Position numbers and translations under genes: made by a program
Shown here: piece by piece, positions 1 through 5,097 of the stretch
Layout: each line of letters opens with the position of its first letter
Numbering within the stretch: position 1 is the stretch's first letter
The notes under the pieces: model-generated
Database searches by the model: none
The model's input: only the letters and a program-made list of their open reading frames with translations
What the model was told of the DNA's origin: nothing
DNA from: Clostridia bacterium
GTDB taxonomy: Bacteria; Bacillota; Clostridia; HGM11514
NCBI GenBank assembly: GCA_900757255.1
Contig: CAAENE010000418.1
Location: 1-5,580 of the forward strand
DNA: 5,580 bases
Direction: 5' to 3'

Positions 1-1
1 A

Positions 2-93
2 GTGCAAGCCGCCAATCGGCTTGCTGCACACCGATTCAATAAACACATAACGGAAAAGCGGTTTCGCTTTTCTTCCTTGATTTTGTGTTTATT
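2..93. repeat. Cluster of inverted repeats at the left edge
   Basis: Three inverted repeats lie close together. GCAAGCCG (4-11) pairs with CGGCTTGC (17-24) around a CCAAT loop. AATAAACACA (38-47) pairs exactly with TGTGTTTATT (84-93). Nested inside that, GAAAAGCG (53-60) pairs with CGCTTTTC (65-72) around GTTT. Together they could fold into one strong hairpin followed by a long-armed stem capped by a second hairpin. The function is not known. It could be the end of a transcript from outside the window, a small structured RNA, or a dispersed repeat. The base pairing is seen directly; any role is inference. Confidence 0.5.
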
Positions 94-124
94 ATATCGT
101 ATGAAAAGAAACGAAAGAAGGTTC

Positions 125-153
125 AAAAAGGCTTCCCTTTCGGGAAGCCTTTT
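125..153 (-). terminator. Rho-independent terminator of the TolC-like gene
   Basis: A perfect 12-bp inverted repeat has arms at 126-137 and 142-153 around a 4-base loop. Read on the minus strand the loop is GAAA, and the stem is followed by five T (complement of 125-129). It lies 12 bases past the stop codon of the leftward TolC-like gene. On the plus strand the 3' arm also ends in four T, so weak bidirectional activity is possible. Confidence 0.85.
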
Positions 154-164
154 CATTGATTCTG

Positions 165-1277
165 TTATTGTGCCGAACCTAATCCAGTTTTTTGTGCGTA
201 TTCTAATTGCTTGATGGCGATATTCAGGTTTAGGACGCTTTGAGCACGGTTCAGTTTTGCCTCTTTGACGGCGTTCTCCGCCTGCATCAGCTCGTCATAG
301 GTGCACATGCCGTTTTCAAATTTGGTTGTTATAATAGTCAGATTGGTTTCCTGCTGTGAAATCAGTTTATCATTTAGAGGAAGGGATTCCGCCGCGTCAA
401 GATAAGTATTGTACAGCGTCCTGATATTCATCCGGACGTTGTTTTCAGCTAACTTAATATTATTTTCGCTGATTAACAGGTTATGCTCTGCTGATTTATA
501 CTTATAGGTATTTGGTGTATAATATCCCTTTGTTGCGGCAAAGTCAAGCTTATCACATTCAAACTGCTCTTTTGCACTAACAACTTCTAAACGGTTTTCC
601 GCCGCGTTATTCATTGCGGTATCTAAATCAAAATCGGTTAGTTCCAATGTTTCCAGTTTAGTTGTCAGGTTTAGTTTGGTATTTGTGTCAAGACCGAGCA
701 AATCACACAGCTTTATACGCATCAGCTCTAAATCCCTGCTTGCTTTGTCCAGGTTATACTTGCCCGTATCCAGCTGATTCCCCGCCGATATGTATTCAAT
801 TTCCGGTATCATTCCGAGCTCATAGCGTTTTTTCACTTTTTCATAATTGCTTTTGGACAATTCATAGGAATCGTTGAGCAGGGACAGGTAATCAATTTGG
901 TTTCGCATATTAAAATACTGGGACTCTACAGAAAATGTGATTGCATCTTTGGTCTGTTCCATCTGCAGCAGAGCAAGATTGTATCCCATCTGTGCAGTAC
1001 GGTAGTAATACCCTTTTTTGATTTTCAGCATTTCTACGTTATAGGACGCCTCATTCTCGCGTACAGCTTTATCATAGGCAGCTTTTTGGTCGTCCATGGA
1101 AATCTTTGCTTTTGTGATATTCAGCTCGTTGGCTTGTATGGATGAATTGTTGGCGAGCGCGATCTCCTTTGCCTTATCCAGTGACAGCTCCATGCTTTCC
1201 GGCGTTTCTTCACCAAATACGCTGAAGGAAGCAAAAATCATTACCAAAACCAGCAGCAGTGCGGTCAGCTTTTTCAT
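165..1277 (-). CDS. TolC-family (outer membrane efflux protein-like) secreted helical protein
   Basis: This 370-residue protein begins with a clear signal peptide: MKK, then a hydrophobic stretch at residues 4-21, with likely cleavage near VFG/EE (about 22). The mature part is almost wholly helical and built as two similar halves, as in the TolC/OEP fold. Each half opens with an LxLDxA-type helix (residues 31-48 and about 216-235), has a KGYY turn (88-92 and 250-253), and carries the family's helix-turn signature (YELGMIPEIEY at 152-162; FENGMCTYDEL at 320-330). True TolC channels are usually over 400 residues and insert beta-barrel strands between the helices. Only a short Tyr-rich turn is seen here, so the protein probably does not form an outer-membrane barrel. 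The start is fixed by AAGGAGG 6 bases upstream (1284-1290). It is a single-gene unit with its own promoter and terminator. No RND or ABC pump partner is in the window, so a transport role is unproven; a cell-envelope scaffold or adaptor role is equally possible. Confidence 0.85.
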   Translation of the reverse strand: MKKLTALLLVLVMIFASFSVFGEETPESMELSLDKAKEIALANNSSIQANELNITKAKISMDDQKAAYDKAVRENEASYNVEMLKIKKGYYYRTAQMGYNLALLQMEQTKDAITFSVESQYFNMRNQIDYLSLLNDSYELSKSNYEKVKKRYELGMIPEIEYISAGNQLDTGKYNLDKASRDLELMRIKLCDLLGLDTNTKLNLTTKLETLELTDFDLDTAMNNAAENRLEVVSAKEQFECDKLDFAATKGYYTPNTYKYKSAEHNLLISENNIKLAENNVRMNIRTLYNTYLDAAESLPLNDKLISQQETNLTIITTKFENGMCTYDELMQAENAVKEAKLNRAQSVLNLNIAIKQLEYAQKTGLGSAQ

Positions 1278-1314
1278 AGCGGTCCTCCTTCTGTTTTTTA
1301 ATTAGATGTCTATT

Positions 1315-1343
1315 ATTTTAAATCACTTTCCTGTTATTGTCAA
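1315..1343 (-). promoter_or_regulatory. SigA-type promoter for the TolC-like gene
   Basis: On the minus strand a perfect -35 box TTGACA (1338-1343) is followed, after exactly 17 bases, by the -10 box TAAAAT (1315-1320). Transcription would start near 1308, giving a leader of about 30 bases with the AAGGAGG ribosome binding site at 1284-1290. This is a strong housekeeping-type promoter; no riboswitch could fit in so short a leader. Confidence 0.8.
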
Positions 1344-1422
1344 TCGGAATTATAGCAGTAAAACGCCATTTTGCCGGGATATTATTGTGTATTTTTGAGA
1401 ATACTGGTAAGGACGATTTTTT

Positions 1423-1433
1423 GGGTAATACCC
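1423..1433. promoter_or_regulatory. Short palindrome in the divergent intergenic region, possible operator
   Basis: GGGTAATACCC is a perfect odd-length palindrome located between the two divergent promoters. A second small inverted repeat, AAATTC (1443-1448) with GAATTT (1454-1459), lies just beyond it. The position suits a regulator site acting on either gene, but the palindrome is short and no regulator gene is present, so this may be chance. Nothing else is recognisable in the 250-base gap beyond the two promoters and ribosome binding sites. Confidence 0.25.
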
Positions 1434-1469
1434 GTTGCGGTAAAATTCAGCCGGAATTTGGAAAAACTA

Positions 1470-1498
1470 TTGAATTTGCAAACAATCTCGTATATAAT
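1470..1498 (+). promoter_or_regulatory. SigA-type promoter for the DUF1858 gene
   Basis: A -35 box TTGAAT (1470-1475) and a perfect -10 box TATAAT (1493-1498) are separated by 17 bases. The predicted start near 1505 gives a leader of about 22 bases, containing GGGGAGG (1513-1519). It may also be the only promoter feeding the downstream MFS-manC-dus genes, since none is obvious after the hairpin at 1743-1770. Confidence 0.8.
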
Positions 1499-1527
1499 AA
1501 AGATACTTAACAGGGGAGGTATGAAAG

Positions 1528-1731
1528 ATGCAAACAGTAGATAAACAAACCATCATTGCGGATGTTTTGAAAATCAATCCCAATACGGCACAGTTTTTTT
1601 TAGAGATTGGGATGCATTGCCTGGGCTGCCCGTCAGCCAGCGGCGAGAGTATTGAACAGGCTTGTGAGATTCACGGCGTCGACGCCGACGAGCTGGTCGA
1701 AAAAATCAATACTTTTTTAGCAGAAGGGTAA
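1528..1731 (+). CDS. DUF1858 (hybrid-cluster-protein-associated redox disulfide) domain protein
   Basis: This small 67-residue cytoplasmic protein matches the stand-alone DUF1858 family, whose domain is also found linked to hybrid cluster (prismane) proteins and resembles the N-terminal part of ScdA/RIC iron-sulfur repair proteins. Visible signatures are an N-terminal VLKINPNTAQFFLEIGM segment (13-29), the CLGC motif (Cys31, Cys34) followed by PSASGES, and a third cysteine in EQACEIHGVD (Cys46). The CxxC pair suggests a redox disulfide or metal/cluster-binding site; the biochemical role is not established. The start is supported by GGGGAGG at 1513-1519, 8 bases upstream. An ATG at 1521 is out of frame and stops after seven codons. 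The gene has its own promoter and is followed 11 bases later by a strong terminator hairpin, so it is probably expressed mainly as a single-gene message. Confidence 0.9.
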   Translation: MQTVDKQTIIADVLKINPNTAQFFLEIGMHCLGCPSASGESIEQACEIHGVDADELVEKINTFLAEG

Positions 1732-1736
1732 AGTGA

Positions 1737-3062
1737 TTGAGCGGGACGCCGCACCGGCGTCCCATTTTTTCGCCGGCTGGCAGCCGGATATCAGCTTTTT
1801 TAGGGGGGAGTCGGCTGGGCGTTTTAAAAGAAAAAATATTAGGGGAGACCAGTTTTTCCAAAGAATTTTTATCCTATTACATAGTACATTCCCTGTATCT
1901 GATTGGGGCGGCATTGTCAACGATATTTATCAATATCTTCCTGTTCCGCAACTCTTCAGGGATTGAAACCACCCTGCTGTTTAATATCGTTAACTTTGCT
2001 TTTATGCCGGTTGGCGCGCTGACGGCAGGAATTTTTGGAAAACGATATAATTTGTCGGCAATGATGCGTTCAGGGATTGCTGTACTTAATCTATTATACC
2101 TGTTTTTGTTGATTTTTCAGGAAAATGTTGTACATTATGCGTATATTGTCGGCATGCTGAACGGCTTTTCTGCCGGGTTATATTTTTTGGGGCAGAACAC
2201 GATGCTGCTTGATTTTACACAGGAGGATAACCGCGATGCGGCATTGTCTCTAAATGGGTTCACTTCCACCTTTGCCGGTCTTGTCTGTCCGCTTTTGGCA
2301 AGCCTTATCATCAGTGCTTTTTCGGATTTGACTGGTTATATGATCCTGTTTGCGGTTTGTTTTGCACTGTTTTTGACTGCCTGTGTTTTGTCTTTTAAAA
2401 TTCCTAAGGTACATACCAAAACCAAATTCAATCCTAAGGAACTGATCGTTCGGTATTTTACCAACCGTGACTGGTTTTTCGCCTTGTGCGGCGATTTCAT
2501 GCGGAATATCCGGGAAGGAGTCATGTCCTTTATCATTAATATCTTAATGTTTTCGGTGATACGGCAGGAATTGCTCATCGGTGTTAATTCCTTTATTGGT
2601 TCTGTTTTAACGCTGGCGCTTTATGTCTATCTGACAAAGCGCATTTCACCGCAGAACCGGAAGCAATACTATCTGGGGGCGTCTATTGTCCTGTTTGTTT
2701 CATCGATCCCCCTGCTGTTTGGTATGAATATGCCGGTTTTGTTCGGATTTGGACTTATCAATACCGTTACTAATCTGGTACTGTTCAATACCTCGGTTGC
2801 TATGGGTTACCAAACGGTTGGCAGCCATCCGGAGTATCGGGAACGGCGCATTGAGGCAATGGTGATACGGGAATTATTTACCAATCTGGGCCGTATCAGC
2901 GCGATTGCTGTACTGTTTTTCCTTCCAAAAGATGATACCACTGTATCGGTTTATTTGGTTTTGATTTGTTTTGTTAATTTATTTACCTTCTTTTTCTTTA
3001 ATAACAATCGTATTTTGGGAGAGAAGCTGAAGTTTAGAACAATACTGAAAAGGCGGGTGTGA
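1737..3062 (+). CDS. Major facilitator superfamily (MFS) transporter, start uncertain
   Basis: An integral membrane protein with about 12 hydrophobic helices, the usual MFS size (441 residues from the TTG at 1737, about 415 from near 1815). The first helix begins at YYIVHSLYLIGAAL (residues 47-60 from the TTG). A basic loop (GKRYNLSAMMR, 101-111) after helix 2 matches the MFS loop 2-3 region. A longer loop with KIPKVHTKTKFNPKE separates the two six-helix halves. The substrate cannot be told from sequence. The start is doubtful. The TTG at 1737 has AAGGG 8 bases upstream, but the terminator hairpin would then be coding, giving an un-MFS-like Pro/Gly/Arg-rich head. The protein-like part begins near LKEKILGE (1824), behind AGGGGGGAG (1802-1810), where no ATG, GTG or TTG exists in frame; CTG at 1815 is the nearest candidate. 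The first in-frame ATG (2004) would remove the first helix and most of the second. It overlaps or abuts the ManC-type gene, so the two are likely co-transcribed. Confidence 0.85.
   Translation: MSGTPHRRPIFSPAGSRISAFLGGSRLGVLKEKILGETSFSKEFLSYYIVHSLYLIGAALSTIFINIFLFRNSSGIETTLLFNIVNFAFMPVGALTAGIFGKRYNLSAMMRSGIAVLNLLYLFLLIFQENVVHYAYIVGMLNGFSAGLYFLGQNTMLLDFTQEDNRDAALSLNGFTSTFAGLVCPLLASLIISAFSDLTGYMILFAVCFALFLTACVLSFKIPKVHTKTKFNPKELIVRYFTNRDWFFALCGDFMRNIREGVMSFIINILMFSVIRQELLIGVNSFIGSVLTLALYVYLTKRISPQNRKQYYLGASIVLFVSSIPLLFGMNMPVLFGFGLINTVTNLVLFNTSVAMGYQTVGSHPEYRERRIEAMVIRELFTNLGRISAIAVLFFLPKDDTTVSVYLVLICFVNLFTFFFFNNNRILGEKLKFRTILKRRV
1743..1770 (+). terminator. Rho-independent terminator or attenuator after the DUF1858 gene
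   Basis: GGGACGCCG (1743-1751) pairs perfectly with CGGCGTCCC (1755-1763) around a CAC loop. One A and then six T (1765-1770) follow. This is a textbook intrinsic terminator 11 bases after the DUF1858 stop codon. A second, smaller hairpin (CCGGCT 1773-1778 with AGCCGG 1782-1787) and another T6 run (1795-1800) follow at once. Because no promoter is obvious between here and the MFS gene, partial read-through may feed the downstream genes, which would make this an attenuation point. Confidence 0.85.
1802..1810 (+). promoter_or_regulatory. Shine-Dalgarno-like purine run in front of the MFS domain
   Basis: AGGGGGGAG is a strong ribosome-binding-like sequence just after the two hairpins. The nearest in-frame start-like codons are CTG at 1815 (4 bases away, short) and GTT at 1821 (10 bases away, not a known start). 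It suggests translation begins here rather than at the TTG at 1737, but only with a non-standard codon, an altered start codon or a base error. Confidence 0.4.
3051..3057 (+). promoter_or_regulatory. Ribosome binding site choosing ATG 3065 for the ManC-type gene
   Basis: AGGCGGG ends 7 bases before ATG 3065, a normal spacing. The alternative GTG at 3059 would sit 1 base from it and is therefore unlikely to be used. The site lies inside the last codons of the MFS gene, which fits translational coupling. Confidence 0.65.
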
Positions 3063-3064
3063 TT

Positions 3065-4087
3065 ATGTATTCGGTTATCCTGGCGGGCGGCGGCGGTGTC
3101 AGGCTGTGGCCTATCAGCACCATCGAGGAGCCCAAACAGTTTATTAAGCTGCATGGAAACAGCCATTCCCTGTTTGAACAGGCTGTTCTGCGGTGCCTCA
3201 AAATTTCGGAAGCAAAGGATATTTTTATTGTTGGGAATAAAAATTATGAATATGAAATCATGGCCCAGCTCGACCGGATCGGATATTCAGAAATCGGGAA
3301 AAATCTGCTGTTGGAGCCATGCCCGAAAAATACGCTGAGCGCCATCTGCTATGCTATGAAGCAGATTGAACAGCTTGGGGGAGGACCGGTCGGTATTTTT
3401 CCGTCCGACCATTCTATTTTAAATATTGACGCCTTTGTAAATGATATGCATTTGGCGGAATCCATTTGCCAAAGGTATCTGGTGACCTTTGGAATCAAGC
3501 CCGGCCTGCCTAAAACCTGTTATGGGTATATTCATCCGGGCAGGCAAATGGACGGCTATTTTGAGATCCAGCGCTTTGTGGAAAAACCGGACGTGCAGAC
3601 TGCCCGAACATATGTGGAGAATGGATATTTTTATAACAGCGGCATGTTTGTTTTTGACAGCAAGCTGTTTTTACAAAAGGTGAAAGAGCTTGCACCTGAG
3701 ACCTACAGCAGTTTTTTTGAGCATGACGATATAGAAGAAATATTTGCCTTGGCGCCGTCTATTTCAATTGATTATGCCATCATGGAAAAGACGGATAACG
3801 CGGCGGTTGTGCCCGCTGGATTTGCCTGGAGCGACCTTGGCGGCTATGAGGCGTTGTTTGAATATTATAGCGATAAAGCGGACCAACGCGGCAATGTTGC
3901 CCTTGGGCATGTTGAGTATGACGGAGATACCGAGCATACCTTTATCTATACCGGCGGCAGGACGGACATCTGTGTGATCGGTATGAAGGATGTCGTCATT
4001 GCGGAAGATAACGGTAAAATCCTTGTCAGCCGGCTGGATAAGCTGGACCATTTAAAGGGCTTGAGCGAAAAACTGCAAAAGGGGTAA
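3065..4087 (+). CDS. manC: Mannose-1-phosphate guanylyltransferase-type sugar nucleotidyltransferase
   Basis: A cytoplasmic enzyme of the GDP-mannose pyrophosphorylase family, expected to make GDP-mannose from GTP and mannose-1-phosphate for surface glycans. From ATG 3065 it has 340 residues. Motifs in order: the nucleotide-binding signature LAGGGGVRLWP...PKQF (6-26), LEPCPKNT (83-90), FPSDH (112-116, with the metal-binding Asp), GIKPGLPKTCYGYI (143-156), FVEKPD (171-176), NSGMF (191-195), SIDYAIMEK (234-242) and WSDLGGY (255-261). It lacks the C-terminal phosphomannose isomerase cupin of bifunctional ManC/AlgA proteins (usually about 470-480 residues), so it should be monofunctional. Two signature positions differ from the usual form: Val for Thr/Ser in GGxGxR, and Ser-Thr for Ser-Arg before PKQF. 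A related substrate is therefore not excluded. It starts 2 bases after the MFS stop and ends 4 bases before the Dus gene, which suggests one operon. Confidence 0.85.
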   Translation: MYSVILAGGGGVRLWPISTIEEPKQFIKLHGNSHSLFEQAVLRCLKISEAKDIFIVGNKNYEYEIMAQLDRIGYSEIGKNLLLEPCPKNTLSAICYAMKQIEQLGGGPVGIFPSDHSILNIDAFVNDMHLAESICQRYLVTFGIKPGLPKTCYGYIHPGRQMDGYFEIQRFVEKPDVQTARTYVENGYFYNSGMFVFDSKLFLQKVKELAPETYSSFFEHDDIEEIFALAPSISIDYAIMEKTDNAAVVPAGFAWSDLGGYEALFEYYSDKADQRGNVALGHVEYDGDTEHTFIYTGGRTDICVIGMKDVVIAEDNGKILVSRLDKLDHLKGLSEKLQKG

Positions 4088-4091
4088 CAAG

Positions 4092-5021
4092 TTGAATATA
4101 GGGAATTTAACGATAAAAGGGGACTTAGTATTAGCTCCGATGGCGGGAATCACCGACGCGGCTTACCGTATTATTTGTAAGGGATTCGGTGCGGCACTGC
4201 TCTATTCTGAAATGGTGAGCGCCAAGGGCCTTTACTACCATGATAAAAAGACAAAACTGCTGCTGCGTAAAACGCCTTATGAAACACCATTAGCCGTCCA
4301 GATTTTCGGTTCTGATCCTGACATCATTGCGTATGCGGCTAAGGAAGCCGAACAGACGGGTGCACAAATCATTGATATTAATATGGGGTGCCCGGCGCCC
4401 AAAATTGTTAACAACGGCGACGGAAGCGCTCTGATGAAAAATCCCGCGCTGGCCGGCGCGGTAATAGAAGCCGCCGCAAAAGCGGTCAGCGTTCCGGTAA
4501 CCGTTAAAATGCGGCTTGGGTGGGACAGGGAGAATATCAATGTCCTAAAATTGGCTGAAATAGCAGAAAATGCCGGTGCGTCAGCCCTGGCCGTCCATGG
4601 ACGGACGAGAGAGCAAATGTACAGCGGGCAGGCGGACTGGGATATGATCCGGCAGGTGAGGGAAGGCGTATCCATTCCGGTCATTGCAAACGGAGACGTC
4701 AGCACGCCGGAAGATATCGATAAAATCAAGGCGGCGACTGGCTGTGAGTTCGTTATGATCGGACGCGGCGCGCTGGGAAATCCGTGGATTTTTCAGCGGC
4801 TGCCCCTTCCGGGCAAAAAAGAACGCCTTGACTGGGCGCTCTTTCATTGCCGGCTTTTGTGTGAACTCAAGGGAGAGCATATCGGCGTTTTGGAATCCAG
4901 AAAGCATATGTGCTGGTACCTCAAAGGTTTTGACGGCGGCAAAAAGGTAAAGGATGCTGTTAACCAGGCTTCCAGCTTGAGGGAAATCGAAATGGTGGTT
5001 GGGGAGTTTCTTCTTTCCTGA
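4092..5021 (+). CDS. dus: tRNA-dihydrouridine synthase, DusB-like
   Basis: This FMN- and NADPH-dependent enzyme reduces uridine to dihydrouridine in the D-loop of tRNAs. The 309-residue length is normal for the family. The TIM barrel shows LAPMAGITDAAYR (14-26, FMN site), AVQIFGSDP (68-76), DINMGCPAPKIVNNGDGSAL (95-114) with the catalytic acid Cys100, VKMRLGW (138-144) with Lys139, VHGRTREQMYSG (168-179) with His169, IANGDV (198-203) and MIGRGALGNPWIF (222-234, phosphate-binding). The last 75 residues are the helical tRNA-binding domain. The start is TTG 4092, supported by AAAAGGGG 7 bases upstream; no other start keeps the conserved N-terminus. It follows the ManC-type gene by 4 bases and is the last gene before a strong terminator. 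All key residues are present, so it should be active. The assignment to DusB rather than another Dus subgroup rests on overall motif pattern only. Confidence 0.93.
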   Translation: MNIGNLTIKGDLVLAPMAGITDAAYRIICKGFGAALLYSEMVSAKGLYYHDKKTKLLLRKTPYETPLAVQIFGSDPDIIAYAAKEAEQTGAQIIDINMGCPAPKIVNNGDGSALMKNPALAGAVIEAAAKAVSVPVTVKMRLGWDRENINVLKLAEIAENAGASALAVHGRTREQMYSGQADWDMIRQVREGVSIPVIANGDVSTPEDIDKIKAATGCEFVMIGRGALGNPWIFQRLPLPGKKERLDWALFHCRLLCELKGEHIGVLESRKHMCWYLKGFDGGKKVKDAVNQASSLREIEMVVGEFLLS

Positions 5022-5039
5022 CCACAGAACAAAAAGACA

Positions 5040-5076
5040 GCCCCCGGGGAATTCCCCGGAGGCTTATTATTTTTTT
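5040..5076 (+). terminator. Bidirectional intrinsic terminator between convergent genes
   Basis: A 10-bp GC-rich stem has arms at 5040-5049 and 5054-5063 around an AATT loop, with one C-A mismatch (5043/5060). On the plus strand it is followed by a T-rich tract ending in seven T (5070-5076), terminating the MFS-manC-dus unit 19 bases after the dus stop. On the minus strand the stem is followed by five T after GTC (complement of 5031-5035), so it can also end the SLH-protein transcript. The 76-base gap contains nothing else. Confidence 0.88.
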
Positions 5077-5097
5077 CAGAGACTTATTCGTTACCTG

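Noticed and set aside
2..214. 70-codon rightward open frame starting with GTG at the left edge
   Set aside because: It runs through the inverted repeats and the terminator and into the 3' end of the TolC-like gene, has no ribosome binding site in view, and its product has no family-like features.
1521..1544. ATG at 1521 as start of the DUF1858 gene
   Set aside because: It is out of frame and stops after seven codons; too short to be meaningful except as a chance upstream frame.
1733..1966. 77-codon rightward open frame overlapping the MFS start region
   Set aside because: It translates the terminator hairpin and runs out of frame across the first MFS helix; the MFS frame has the protein-like content.
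3059..3064. GTG at 3059 as start of the ManC-type gene, overlapping the MFS stop
   Set aside because: The ribosome binding site AGGCGGG ends only 1 base before it, while ATG 3065 has normal spacing and matches the family N-terminus (MYSVILAGG).
3764..4051. 95-codon leftward open frame inside the ManC-type gene
   Set aside because: It is antisense to conserved nucleotidyltransferase motifs, with no sign of independent expression.
4277..4729. 150-codon leftward open frame inside dus
   Set aside because: It lies wholly within a well-conserved gene on the other strand; its Ala/Ser/Ile-rich product looks like a GC-skew shadow.
4581..4907. 108-codon leftward open frame inside dus
   Set aside because: It is antisense to conserved Dus motifs and shows no domain or start signals of its own.
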